The notes under the pieces are model-generated. The model was not told where the DNA came from, did no database searches, and worked only from the letters and a program-made list of their open reading frames with translations. Made by a program: the position numbers and the translations under genes. A DNA stretch of 34,636 nt from Amniculibacterium aquaticum (GTDB lineage: Bacteria; Bacteroidota; Bacteroidia; Flavobacteriales; Weeksellaceae), in assembly GCF_003852705.1 (NCBI RefSeq), contig NZ_REFA01000024.1, forward strand, positions 1-34,636. The letters run 5' to 3'. Below, one piece after another: positions 9,157 to 18,022 of the stretch (position 1 is the first letter of the stretch; each line of letters opens with the position of its first letter).

Positions 9157-11355
9157 CTAATTGGCAATATCACTGATGAATTTTATTCTGAGCATCCTAA
9201 GTTCTTCATCGCTCAAATCATCACCAAATTCATCGGTGATTACCTTCATGCTATCGCTTTCGGACTCTTTCATAAAGTCCATAAACTCATCGATTAAATC
9301 CTCGTCAATCGTATCTTCAATATAATAGTCGATATTTAGTTTGGTACCTTGATAAACAATTTGTTCCATTTCTTTTAAAAGATCGGTCATGGTAAGATTT
9401 TTAGCCTTGGCAATATCTTCAAGATCAATTTTTTTATCGGTACTTTGTATGATGAAAACCTTGTGCGAAGCTTTGTTGGCCACTTGTTTTATGACCATAT
9501 CTTGAGTTCTCTCAATTTGGTTATCTTCTACATATTTTTTGATAAATTCGGCGAATTCTTTACCAAATTTTTTGGCTTTACCTTCACCAACTCCGTATAT
9601 TTTGCCAATTTCATCAATGTTGATGGGGTATTGCACCGTCATGTCCTCCAAACTGGGATCCATAAATACGGTGTACGGAGGGATTCCTAATTTTTTTGCA
9701 ACCTTTTTTCTAAGTTCTTTTAGTAGGTTAAAAAGATTTTGGTCTAGGGAATTTCCTCCTTTAACTTCAATTTGATCGATGTCTGCTTTTGTTTGGGCAA
9801 GGTCGTATTCTCGATCTTCAGCAATTAAAAATTCTATTTCTTTGGAGTTTTTTAGAATTTCATTCCCTTTTTCGGATATTTTAAGAACACCGTATGTCTC
9901 AATATCTTTAGTTAAAAATCCTTGAACCGTAGCTTGTCTGATGATGGATTTCCAATAATTATCCGATTCTTTTTTTCCAATACCAAATTGTTTGTAGTTT
10001 TCCAACTTATACGATTTTGTAATGGAGCTTTCTTTACCTGTAATAATATTGATAAGGTCTTTGGTTCTGAACTTTTCGTCCAAAGATTTTACAGTATCCA
10101 ATACGATTTTCAGTTCATTGAAAACATTTTTTAATTTTGGAGGGTTTACGGAATTGTCGTCCATTTTTGCACCAGCTCCTTTGATTGGGTCGAAAACTTC
10201 ACCAAAATAATAAAGAAGGTATTGTCTGCGGCTCATGGAAGTTTCGGCATAACCAACCACTTCATTGAGCAATTGCAAACCGATTTCTCTTTCTGAAACG
10301 GGTTTTTGAGCCAAGAATTTTTCTAATTTTTCAATATCTTTTGGGTCGTAAAAGGCTACACAATGTCCTTCGCCACCGTCTCTGCCGGCCCTACCGGTTT
10401 CTTGGTAATAACTTTCTAGTGATTTTGGTATGTCGTAATGGATTACAAATCTCACATCCGGTTTGTCAATACCCATACCAAAAGCAATGGTTGCGACTAT
10501 GATGTTGCATTCTTCCATCAAGAATTTGTCTTGGTTGCCCATTCTGGTTTTGTTGTCCAGCCCAGCGTGGTATGGGAGTGCGTTGATCCCGTTGACCTGA
10601 AGGAGTTGTGCAAATTCTTCAACCTTTCTACGGCTTAGACAATAGATAATTCCAGACTTACCTTTATGAGTGTTTATAAATCGTATAATTTCTTTATCGA
10701 TATTTACTTTTGGCCGTACTTCATAAAATAAATTAGGTCGGTTAAAGCTTTCTTTAAAAACCAAGGCGTTGTTCATGCCCAAAGTTTTTTGGATGTCGTC
10801 TTGTACTTTTGGAGTTGCCGTAGCCGTTAGCGCAATTACCGGTACATTGGCGATTTTATCGATGATGAGTTTTAGATTTCTATATTCTGGACGGAAGTCG
10901 TGCCCCCATTCCGAAATACAGTGTGCCTCGTCAATGGCGACAAAAGAGATCTTCACTTCTTTAAAAAAATCGAGATATTCGTCTTTTATTAGAGATTCTG
11001 GAGCAACATAGAGCAGCTTGGTTTTGCCCGATTTTATGTCGTCCATCACCGTTCTGGTTTGCGACTTGTTGAGGGACGAATTAAGAACATGGGCAACACC
11101 TTCCTCTGAGGATAGTCCATTAACGGCATCGACTTGGTTTTTCATCAAGGCGATGAGTGGCGATACCACAATGGCTGTACCTTCGGAGATAAGTGCGGGT
11201 AACTGATAACAAAGTGACTTTCCACCGCCTGTTGGCATCAAAACAAAAACATCATTGCCCTCCAAAAGAGATTCGATAACTTGTTCTTGTTGTCCTTTGA
11301 AATTTGAAAAGCCAAAATGCTTTTTTAGTTCTTTAGATAATTCCGTGTTTTTCAT
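9157..11355 (-). CDS. recQ: ATP-dependent DNA helicase RecQ, lacking the zinc-site cysteines
   Basis: A 732-residue superfamily 2 helicase that unwinds DNA 3' to 5' in recombination and repair. Seen: motif 0 FKGQQEQVI (19-27), Walker A PTGGGKS (41-47, Lys46), DEAH (142-145) followed by the aromatic loop [32 protein letters not shown] (motif V), and [10 protein letters not shown] (motif VI); then the RQC region with winged helix (about 370-510), an HRDC domain (about 538-612) and a C-terminal helix-turn-helix-like tail (about 625-732). The zinc module normally has four cysteines; here residues 368-406 have none ([12 protein letters not shown] is followed by [14 protein letters not shown]). The ATG at 11355 is chosen over 11415 because the upstream one lies before the promoter's -7 box. 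The gene is divergent from kdsD. Confidence 0.95.
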   Translation of the reverse strand: MKNTELSKELKKHFGFSNFKGQQEQVIESLLEGNDVFVLMPTGGGKSLCYQLPALISEGTAIVVSPLIALMKNQVDAVNGLSSEEGVAHVLNSSLNKSQTRTVMDDIKSGKTKLLYVAPESLIKDEYLDFFKEVKISFVAIDEAHCISEWGHDFRPEYRNLKLIIDKIANVPVIALTATATPKVQDDIQKTLGMNNALVFKESFNRPNLFYEVRPKVNIDKEIIRFINTHKGKSGIIYCLSRRKVEEFAQLLQVNGINALPYHAGLDNKTRMGNQDKFLMEECNIIVATIAFGMGIDKPDVRFVIHYDIPKSLESYYQETGRAGRDGGEGHCVAFYDPKDIEKLEKFLAQKPVSEREIGLQLLNEVVGYAETSMSRRQYLLYYFGEVFDPIKGAGAKMDDNSVNPPKLKNVFNELKIVLDTVKSLDEKFRTKDLINIITGKESSITKSYKLENYKQFGIGKKESDNYWKSIIRQATVQGFLTKDIETYGVLKISEKGNEILKNSKEIEFLIAEDREYDLAQTKADIDQIEVKGGNSLDQNLFNLLKELRKKVAKKLGIPPYTVFMDPSLEDMTVQYPINIDEIGKIYGVGEGKAKKFGKEFAEFIKKYVEDNQIERTQDMVIKQVANKASHKVFIIQSTDKKIDLEDIAKAKNLTMTDLLKEMEQIVYQGTKLNIDYYIEDTIDEDLIDEFMDFMKESESDSMKVITDEFGDDLSDEELRMLRIKFISDIAN

Positions 11356-11402
11356 TGTAACTTCAAATGAAATCAAAAATTGTTTTAAATTTGCACTAAC
11401 TT

Positions 11403-11432
11403 CAAAATTAATCATTATTCATCAGAAATCAA
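11403..11432 (-). promoter_or_regulatory. Flavobacterial promoter of recQ
   Basis: On the minus strand TTG (11432-11430), exactly 19 bp, then TAATTTTG (11410-11403): a perfect fit to TTG-N19-TAnnTTTG. Transcription would start near 11397, about 40 nt before the ATG at 11355, which rules out the longer reading frame start. Confidence 0.8.
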
Positions 11433-11522
11433 ATTTTTAATTAATTTTTTTTAGTAAGAAATATGAATTAAAAATTAAAGAATGCAGGTTCTAAATTTCT
11501 GTAAATTACGAAATCCATCCGA

Positions 11523-12482
11523 ATGAATTCAGAACAAATCCAAGAATTAGGAAAAGAAGCAATAGAAATTGAAATAAATGAGTTGGTAAAACTTAAAGAA
11601 AGAATTGATGCTGACTTTGTAAAAGCAGCCGAATTGATAGGCTCAGCGAAAGGAAAATTAATTGTAGTTGGAATCGGAAAATCGGCTCATGTAGGAAATA
11701 AGATTGTTGCAACACTCAATTCTACCGGCACTCCTTCGCAGTTTTTACATGCTTCTGAAGCCATACACGGCGATTTGGGAGTGGTGCAAAAACAAGATGT
11801 GGTTTTGTGCATTTCCAATTCCGGCAACTCTCCTGAGATTGTTAATTTGGTGCCTTTTCTAAAAGAATATTCTTCTGCTCTGATTGGCATGACCGGAAAT
11901 TTGAACAGCAAATTGGCCGAGTTCTCCGATGTGGTACTCAATACCAAAGTCGATAAAGAAGCGTGTCCCAACAAATTGGCTCCTACATCTTCGACTACGG
12001 TTCAAATGGCTTTGGGTGATGCTTTGGCGGTGGTGCTTATGGAGATGAAAAATTTTAGAGCCAATGACTTTGCCAGATTTCATCCAGGTGGAAGCTTGGG
12101 GAAAAATTTAACCTCGAAAGTGGAACAATTTTTATCGTCCAAGAAACCACAAGTTAGTCCAGAAGCAGGTATAAGAGAGGTGATCATTTCCATCAGTTCC
12201 TCTTCTCACGGAATTACCATTGTTGCTGAAGAGGATAAAATTCTAGGGGTCATTACCGATGGTGATTTAAGAAGGATGTTGATGAAGGACGAAGATGTTT
12301 CTAAGGTTTTGGCAAAAGACATCATGTCGAAAAATCCTAAAACCGTGGAGAAAAATACTTTGGCGAAAGTAGCAATGAAAATACTGAAAGACAACAATAT
12401 CGGACAGTTGGTAGTGACTAACAATGGCGAATATTTCGGTATTATCGATCTGCATACTTTGTTGGACGAAGGGATTAATTAA
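11523..12482 (+). CDS. kdsD: D-arabinose-5-phosphate isomerase (KdsD/KpsF/GutQ family)
   Basis: The 319-residue enzyme interconverts ribulose 5-phosphate and arabinose 5-phosphate, the first committed step to Kdo of lipopolysaccharide. Seen: the SIS sugar-isomerase domain (about 30-200) with VVGIGKSAHVGNK (48-60, Lys53), HASEAIHGDLG (76-86), ISNSGNSPE (97-105), the family hallmark NKLAPTSSTT and FHPGGSLGK (186-194); then two CBS domains (about 205-260 and 270-319). The length and domain order are those of the full-length family. It is followed directly by tatC with a TAATG stop/start overlap in a different frame, so the two are likely cotranscribed. A TAAATTTG box at 11386-11393 could serve as promoter, but no -33 element fits. 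The next Kdo enzyme, kdsA, is also in this window. Confidence 0.94.
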   Translation: MNSEQIQELGKEAIEIEINELVKLKERIDADFVKAAELIGSAKGKLIVVGIGKSAHVGNKIVATLNSTGTPSQFLHASEAIHGDLGVVQKQDVVLCISNSGNSPEIVNLVPFLKEYSSALIGMTGNLNSKLAEFSDVVLNTKVDKEACPNKLAPTSSTTVQMALGDALAVVLMEMKNFRANDFARFHPGGSLGKNLTSKVEQFLSSKKPQVSPEAGIREVIISISSSSHGITIVAEEDKILGVITDGDLRRMLMKDEDVSKVLAKDIMSKNPKTVEKNTLAKVAMKILKDNNIGQLVVTNNGEYFGIIDLHTLLDEGIN

Positions 12483-12534
12483 TGTTGATTTTAATTTAGA
12501 ATTCAAAATTTTGAAAGAGAACGAAGAAAATGAT

Positions 12535-13362
12535 ATGTCCTTTTGGGGACACATTGGCGAACTTAGAAGCCATCTGATACGATGCGTGATTGCCATAATA
12601 ATTTGTGCATGCGTCGTTGGTTTTAATATAGAATGGATTATCGATCATGTATTTTTTGGACCGGTTCGGAATGATTTTCCAACCTTTAAAGTGGTCAACC
12701 ATTTTTCCAGAATGTTTATTGGTGAAGATAGTATCACACTTCCTGCCGATTTTCCGGTGAGGGTCCAGAGGCTGTATCAGCAATTTAATGTGATGATGGC
12801 CGTGTCCATATTCGGAGGGATCGTTTTGGCATTTCCCTATATTGTTTATGAGATTTGGAGATTTATTTCACCGGCTCTTCACGAAAATGAAAGAAAAAAT
12901 TCTCTTTTTGTGATTAATGGAATTTGGATTCTTTTTATGATGGGAGTCCTGTGTGGATATTATTTAATTTTGCCCTTTGCGGTTAATTTTGGAGTCATTT
13001 TTAAAATTTCAGACATCATCATTCCATTGTACGATCTTTCGGATTATGCGACACTGTTTTTACAAGTCGTTCTCGGGATGGGAGTGATGTTTTTATTCCC
13101 AATGTTGGTGTATTTCTTAACCAATATGGGATTATTAACTCCGGAATTTATGAAAACCTATCGTAGGCACGCCATTGTACTGATCATGGTAGTCGCTGCA
13201 ATTGTTACACCCGCCGATGTGATGAGCATGATGATGGCAGCCATGCCTCTATTGTTGCTGTATGAAATTTCTATTATGATGTGCAATCGTACTTTTAACA
13301 TTCTCCAAAAGAAAGAAGCTTTGGAAAATAATAAAGCATTGGCAAAAAAAGATACGGTATAA
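12535..13362 (+). CDS. tatC: Sec-independent protein translocase TatC
   Basis: A 275-residue polytopic inner-membrane protein, the twin-arginine signal receptor of the Tat pathway that exports folded proteins. Seen: the N-terminal cytoplasmic signature MSFWGHIGELRSHLIR (family FxxHLxELRxRL), six hydrophobic segments, the conserved FISPALHENERK loop with its glutamate, and the closing VTPADVMSMMMAAMPLLLLYE. The first periplasmic loop is long (VRNDFPTFKVVNHF through FPVRVQRLYQQF), as is common in Bacteroidota. The start is uncertain: the ATG at 12535 fits the family, but an in-frame TTG at 12511 would add LKENEEND. The ATG overlapping the kdsD stop (12482) is out of frame and opens only five codons. 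No tatA or tatB is present in this window. A strong terminator follows. Confidence 0.94.
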   Translation: MSFWGHIGELRSHLIRCVIAIIICACVVGFNIEWIIDHVFFGPVRNDFPTFKVVNHFSRMFIGEDSITLPADFPVRVQRLYQQFNVMMAVSIFGGIVLAFPYIVYEIWRFISPALHENERKNSLFVINGIWILFMMGVLCGYYLILPFAVNFGVIFKISDIIIPLYDLSDYATLFLQVVLGMGVMFLFPMLVYFLTNMGLLTPEFMKTYRRHAIVLIMVVAAIVTPADVMSMMMAAMPLLLLYEISIMMCNRTFNILQKKEALENNKALAKKDTV

Positions 13363-13386
13363 AAATTTCTTTATACAATTTGGACA

Positions 13387-13419
13387 AGTCAAAAACCCCA
13401 ATAGGTTTTTGACTTTTTT
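13387..13419 (+). terminator. Terminator of kdsD-tatC
   Basis: The perfect 10-bp stem GTCAAAAACC / GGTTTTTGAC with loop CCAATA is followed by six T. Confidence 0.9.
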
Positions 13420-13632
13420 ATTTTATTTAATGGTTTGATATTGTGTTATATATGAATGTTTTTAGTTGGGTTTATTTTAGAACTTCGTTTTCTATAAAGT
13501 GGATTAGCGGCTAAATAAATTATTCTATACATAATAAATGCAGTAATGTTCGTTTTTTTTATTTATTAATACATATTGTTTAAAATAAAAGCCATATATT
13601 TATCAAAAACTTATATTAACCAGTATTAACGA

Positions 13633-15894
13633 ATGAATATGCGAAAATCTCTATCGGCGTTGCTTTTTATTTTCATCTTTTTTAATTATCAATTTTTACA
13701 ATCTCAAACCTATCAACTCACCGGAAATCCTGTAAATACCAACGGATGGTCTTTGGTGTCCAATGCGATTGTAAGTACGGATTTTGTGCAGTTAACAGCC
13801 GATCAAGGAGGTTTGTACGGAGCCATCAAACTCAATGATCCTATTAATCTTAAATATTGTGATAAATGGAAAGTGGAGTTCGATTTTCGAATTGATGGAA
13901 ACGGAACGACAACCTACGGCAGAGGTGATGGTTTTACTTTCTGGTATTTGTCCAATCCCCCAACGGGTTTTGTCTCTGGTGGCGGATTGGGAATTCCCGC
14001 AAATGCCTCGGGTTTAATGGTTGGATTTGATATTTTTAACAACACCACAGAAGGGCAGATGAGTAAAATTCATTTGTTGTACGGCACCAATAATACGCCA
14101 GGAAATAATATAGAATTTAACAACACCCCCGGAAGTACATTTCATTCGCCAGATCTAATTTCTACACAACCTTTCGTTGGTCCTACCTTTAAACATGTTG
14201 TTGTAAATGGAGAGGTTGATCCTGCCAATCCCAACAATTGGATCATAAAAATCACTATGGACAATGTGCAAATCGTCAATCAATCTTTTGCACCTTCCAA
14301 TGGAGCAATTGGCATGGGACAGGGTTATTTCGGGTTTTCTGCTGCAACAGGTGGTGCCAGTGCTAGGCATTCCATAAAAAATGTAAAAGTTTATGTTGAT
14401 AAAGTACCTATTTTTCAAAACAATATTACTCCAGAGGTGTGCATCAATCCCAATACCAATTTGGGTTCTGTAGATCTTACACAGTACGAAAATCAGTTTG
14501 TTGCCAATCCGGCAAATTATACTTTTACTTATGTGGTGCAGGGGAGTACAACACCGGTGGCCGATCCAAGCAACTTTCAATATACTGGAAATACCAATGT
14601 GCAGGTGATTATTAAGGATCCTACAGCAACTTTGTGTGATAATGGAGATGGAATTATTGAACTCCATCCAACGCCTTTTGTAGCCAATGATGCGATTTTG
14701 ACCTCTTGTCAAAATAACAATTCAGGACTTGCTACTTATGATCTTACCACGGCCAATGTGATTAATGACCCTACGGCAACCAAAAAATATTTTGCAACGA
14801 TGGCCGATCTCAATGCCGGGATAGAGATTCAGAATCCATTTGTTTATACCTCTCCAACTACTGATGTCTATGTGTTGGTGACCAGTGCCAATGGCTGTTC
14901 GAGTATTGCAAAAGTTTCACTTCAAATTTATTTGAACGCATTGGTAAACGATCAAACTTTGAAAACCTGTTTCTTAGAAAATCTTACAACCAACGGAATT
15001 TTTAATCTTACCCAAGCCAATGTTACAGGGACTCCAGGAGTGGTGAAAAAGTATTATCCATCACCAACCGATGCCGTTAACGAGACCAACGAAATTCTTA
15101 ATCCAACGGTTTATAATGCTCCATCGGGATTTGTTTTTGTGAAAGTGAGCACCAATCAAGGCTGTTATAACATTGCTAAAATTACTTTACTTGTAGAGCT
15201 TCCTCAACCTTCACCGATTCTTAAAGATCAAATAATTTGTACAGAAGATACGACAACTTTGGATGCAGGTCCCGGTTATATAGCATACGAATGGAGCACA
15301 GGAGCGACCACTTCATCCATAAGCAATATTGGTGTTGGTGATTATTGGGTGAAACTAAGCAAAGACGGTTGCACAACTTTGCAAAAAGTTAAGGTGATCC
15401 CTGCTGAAGTACCCACGATTACCCATGTCGATGTAACCAATGCAACACTTTCTGTTGTTGTTTTTGGTGGAAAAGCGCCGTATCAATATTCAATAGACAA
15501 TATTAATTGGCAATCATCCAATGTTTTTACGGGTGTATTTAGAGGACAAGTAAAAATTTATGTCAAAGACGAAAGCAACTGCCAACCCATTATCACCGAA
15601 GTTACCGTACCCAATTTGGTGAATCTCATTACGCCAAATGACGATGGTTACAACGACACAATCGATTATTCGGCATTGGGTTATAAAAAAGATTTTACAT
15701 TTACCGTTTTTGACCGTTACGGAGTGGTAGTTCATCAGGCCAATAAAAACAACAATTACAAGTGGGACGGAAAATTGGGAGGTCGAAAACTGTCAACCGG
15801 TACCTATTGGTATGTTATCACTTGGAAAGAAAACGATATAAAAGAAACCCCTATTAAATTTTCCGGGTGGATCATGCTTAAAAATAGAGATTAA
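13633..15894 (+). CDS. Secreted lectin-domain protein with type B T9SS sorting domain
   Basis: A 753-residue protein. A signal peptide (about 1-25, cleaved near FLQSQ) is followed by a legume-lectin-like beta-sandwich (about 27-256: WKVEFDFRIDG, GDGFTFWYLSNPP, GLMVGFDIFNN, and closing GYFGFSAATGGASARHSIKNV). The middle part (about 260-600) has repeated segments of the type NDPTATKKYFAT...VYVLVTSANGCSSIAKVSL, seen twice. The C-terminus (about 661-753: NLITPNDDGYNDT, FDRYGVVVHQ, WDGKLGGRKLSTGTYWYVI) is the gliding-motility-associated CHU_C domain, which directs type IX secretion to the cell surface (type B). It probably binds surface or environmental glycans; the ligand is unknown. An alternative start is the ATG at 13639. 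The 5' spacer has only a near-match promoter box (TATATTTA at 13595-13602). Confidence 0.88.
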   Translation: MNMRKSLSALLFIFIFFNYQFLQSQTYQLTGNPVNTNGWSLVSNAIVSTDFVQLTADQGGLYGAIKLNDPINLKYCDKWKVEFDFRIDGNGTTTYGRGDGFTFWYLSNPPTGFVSGGGLGIPANASGLMVGFDIFNNTTEGQMSKIHLLYGTNNTPGNNIEFNNTPGSTFHSPDLISTQPFVGPTFKHVVVNGEVDPANPNNWIIKITMDNVQIVNQSFAPSNGAIGMGQGYFGFSAATGGASARHSIKNVKVYVDKVPIFQNNITPEVCINPNTNLGSVDLTQYENQFVANPANYTFTYVVQGSTTPVADPSNFQYTGNTNVQVIIKDPTATLCDNGDGIIELHPTPFVANDAILTSCQNNNSGLATYDLTTANVINDPTATKKYFATMADLNAGIEIQNPFVYTSPTTDVYVLVTSANGCSSIAKVSLQIYLNALVNDQTLKTCFLENLTTNGIFNLTQANVTGTPGVVKKYYPSPTDAVNETNEILNPTVYNAPSGFVFVKVSTNQGCYNIAKITLLVELPQPSPILKDQIICTEDTTTLDAGPGYIAYEWSTGATTSSISNIGVGDYWVKLSKDGCTTLQKVKVIPAEVPTITHVDVTNATLSVVVFGGKAPYQYSIDNINWQSSNVFTGVFRGQVKIYVKDESNCQPIITEVTVPNLVNLITPNDDGYNDTIDYSALGYKKDFTFTVFDRYGVVVHQANKNNNYKWDGKLGGRKLSTGTYWYVITWKENDIKETPIKFSGWIMLKNRD

Positions 15895-15913
15895 TTTTAT
15901 TAAGAATATCGTG

Positions 15914-15939
15914 GAGCGGCTTCGGTCGCTTTTTTTTTA
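15914..15939 (+). terminator. Terminator of the lectin-domain gene
   Basis: The stem AGCGGC / GTCGCT (one G-U) closes a TTCG tetraloop and is followed by nine T. Confidence 0.88.
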
Positions 15940-15978
15940 TTTAAAAGGGTGTAAACTGGGATTGCTCAGATTATTTCT

Positions 15979-15986
15979 TATTTTTG
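15979..15986 (+). promoter_or_regulatory. -7 box upstream of the M1 peptidase gene
   Basis: TATTTTTG matches TAnnTTTG exactly and ends 19 bp before the start codon. No TTG lies exactly 19 bp upstream, so this is a partial promoter match. Confidence 0.5.
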
Positions 15987-16005
15987 AATTGATAATTGAA
16001 AACGA

Positions 16006-17622
16006 ATGAAAAAAGGACTCGCTTTATTGCTATTGTCAAATTTGGTTTTGGCACAAAATTTAACAAAACAAGATACTTTGAAAGGCAGTAATACCGCATA
16101 CAGAGATTTTTGGGATGTTAAAAAATATACCATTTCTGTTGAACCCAATTTTGAGAAAAAATCACTGCAAGGATACAACGAGATATCTTTCGAAATCTTG
16201 AAAGACACTACGACTCCAACTTTTCAAATCGATCTGCAACAGCCTATGGATTTTCGTTTGGTTAATGATATAAATGATGGTTTTACAGTGGAAAGAACAG
16301 GAGATTTTATCTTCATCAAATCCAATAAAAATTATAAAAAAGGTGAAAAAGGAAAACTGAAAATCGAATTTTTCGGAGAACCAAGAATTGCTAAAAATGC
16401 CCCTTGGGATGGAGGTTGGGTTTTTGCTCAGGACAGTTCCGGAAAGCCTTGGATGTCTGTTGCCCAAGAAGGTGATGGCGCCTCGCTTTGGCTGCCCATC
16501 AAAGATATTTGGAGTGACGAACCGGAGAATGGCATTCAGCTTAAAATCATAACTGCCGAAGATTTGGTCGGAGTAGGGAATGGACGATTAATTTCTACAG
16601 AAAAGAGCAACGGTAAAAAAGCGTGGACTTGGGAAGTGAAAAATCCCATCAATGCGTATTCCATAGTGCCAACCGTTGGTAACTTGGTCAATTATAAAGA
16701 CCATTATTTGGGCGAAAAAGGAAATTTGGACTTGGATTATTGGGTTTTGGCCGAAAATTTATCCAAAGCCAAACAACAGTTTCAACAAGTAAAACCCATG
16801 CTAAAAGCTCTAGAATTCTGGTTTGGTCCGTATCCTTTCTACGAAGATTCCTACAAGATTGTTGAGACACCTTACTTGGGAATGGAGCATCAAAGCAATG
16901 TTGCCTACGGTAACCACTACGAAAACGGATATTTGGGAAGGGATCTTTCTGGGACCGGAGTAGGATTGAACTGGGATTTTATCATCGTTCATGAGAGTGG
17001 ACACGAGTGGTTTGCCAACAACATCACCGCCAAAGATCAAGCCGATATGTGGATTCATGAAAGCTTTACCAGCTATTCCGAAACGCTGTTTACGGAAAAA
17101 TTTATGGACAAAATCTCTGCCGATAGATATGTACAAGGAACACGACGAGCCATTTTGAACGACATACCTATCATTGGAGCGTATGGTGTAAGAGGCAAAG
17201 GTAGTGGAGACATGTACTACAAAGGGGCCAATATGCTGCATACCATACGACAGGTGATCGGCGATGACGAGAAATTTAGATCCATACTTCGGGGTCTTAA
17301 CAAGGATTTCTACCATCAAACGGTGACCACCAAGCAGGTGGAAGAGTACATAAACGCCAAGTCCGGAATGGATTTCTCATCGGTATTTGATCAGTATCTT
17401 AGAACAACCAAAGTGCCTGTTTTGGAATATTATTTCAAAAAAAATAAAGTTTATTTTCGTTGGCAAAATACCGTTGAAGATTTCACAATGCCTTTAAGAT
17501 TTGGAGATTACACCATTGTGCTATTATCCGACAAGTGGGGGAAAATGAAAATTAAAAAAAATACTCAGTTTGAGTTTAATAAAAATTACTACATACACTA
17601 TAAGGAAGTAAAGGGAAAATAA
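16006..17622 (+). CDS. M1-family (gluzincin) metallopeptidase, exported
   Basis: A 538-residue protein with a signal peptide (about 1-17, ending LVLAQ). It has an N-terminal beta domain (about 25-210) and a thermolysin-like catalytic domain with the complete M1 zinc site: HESGH (His329, Glu330, His333) and, 18 residues on, Glu352 in WIHESF. The exopeptidase motif is GMEHQ (292-296) where classic M1 aminopeptidases have G(A/G)MEN. YKGANMLHTIRQ follows in the helical part. It is shorter than full aminopeptidase N (about 870) because the C-terminal helical domain is reduced. It probably trims peptides in the periplasm; substrate unknown. It is monocistronic. Confidence 0.92.
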   Translation: MKKGLALLLLSNLVLAQNLTKQDTLKGSNTAYRDFWDVKKYTISVEPNFEKKSLQGYNEISFEILKDTTTPTFQIDLQQPMDFRLVNDINDGFTVERTGDFIFIKSNKNYKKGEKGKLKIEFFGEPRIAKNAPWDGGWVFAQDSSGKPWMSVAQEGDGASLWLPIKDIWSDEPENGIQLKIITAEDLVGVGNGRLISTEKSNGKKAWTWEVKNPINAYSIVPTVGNLVNYKDHYLGEKGNLDLDYWVLAENLSKAKQQFQQVKPMLKALEFWFGPYPFYEDSYKIVETPYLGMEHQSNVAYGNHYENGYLGRDLSGTGVGLNWDFIIVHESGHEWFANNITAKDQADMWIHESFTSYSETLFTEKFMDKISADRYVQGTRRAILNDIPIIGAYGVRGKGSGDMYYKGANMLHTIRQVIGDDEKFRSILRGLNKDFYHQTVTTKQVEEYINAKSGMDFSSVFDQYLRTTKVPVLEYYFKKNKVYFRWQNTVEDFTMPLRFGDYTIVLLSDKWGKMKIKKNTQFEFNKNYYIHYKEVKGK

Positions 17623-17648
17623 AAGATTCTACAATCGTTTTCATAACA

Positions 17649-17680
17649 CAAAAAACTACCCCAGTCGGAGTAGTTTTTTT
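17649..17680. terminator. Bidirectional terminator between the M1 peptidase gene and clpS
   Basis: AACTACCCC / GGAGTAGTT pairs with one mismatch around loop AGTC, with an A run on the left and a T run on the right. It can therefore end both convergent transcripts. Confidence 0.8.
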
Positions 17681-17702
17681 TATGATGTTCGTGGGGCTTT
17701 TG

Positions 17703-18005
17703 TTAAACAATTTCACTGGTCAAAGACTTAGAAATTAGTTTTTCGTGCATGGGTTTTAGCAGATCCATGCTTCCCGTTTTTACAGTGGCTTTGCCTTTGT
17801 AATGAACCAGTATGGTACATTGTTCTGCCTGTTCTAAGGTGTGTTTGCAAATGTCTATCAGGCAATCGATCACATAATCGAAGGTGTGGATGTCGTCATT
17901 ATGAAGGACCAATTTATAGACTTCGTCGGTATCGTCCAATACCAAAACATCCTCTTCATATTTCCTTTTCGGATCGTCGTATAAATACATATCGTCAATA
18001 TTCAT
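17703..18005 (-). CDS. clpS: ATP-dependent Clp protease adaptor ClpS
   Basis: This 100-residue protein presents N-end-rule substrates to ClpA/ClpC-ClpP. Seen: the core YKLVLHNDDIHTFDYVID (30-47), with the Asn-Asp-Asp segment that contacts the substrate N-terminus, then CKHTLEQAEQCTILVHYKGKA and the closing LKPMHEKLIS helix. The N-terminal arm (about 1-28) is acidic and disordered-looking, as in other ClpS proteins. It lies 17 bp downstream of the CNNM-like gene on the same strand, so the two are likely cotranscribed, though no functional link between them is evident. No Clp ATPase gene is present nearby. Confidence 0.93.
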   Translation of the reverse strand: MNIDDMYLYDDPKRKYEEDVLVLDDTDEVYKLVLHNDDIHTFDYVIDCLIDICKHTLEQAEQCTILVHYKGKATVKTGSMDLLKPMHEKLISKSLTSEIV

Positions 18006-18022
18006 TGCTCAAAATAAAAAAA

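Noticed and set aside
9157-9600. Frameshift or fusion in the recQ C-terminus
   Set aside because: The extra residues after the HRDC domain continue in one clean frame with helix-turn-helix character, as is usual for Bacteroidota RecQ.
11386-11393. TAAATTTG as the kdsD promoter
   Set aside because: The box is exact but lies 130 bp from the gene and has no -33 element at 19 bp, so it was not listed as a feature.
11356-11415. Upstream in-frame ATG of recQ
   Set aside because: It lies upstream of the -7 box of a perfect promoter, so it would not be in the transcript.
14155-14712. Antisense frame of 185 codons within the lectin gene
   Set aside because: The composition is not protein-like and the plus-strand gene is well supported.
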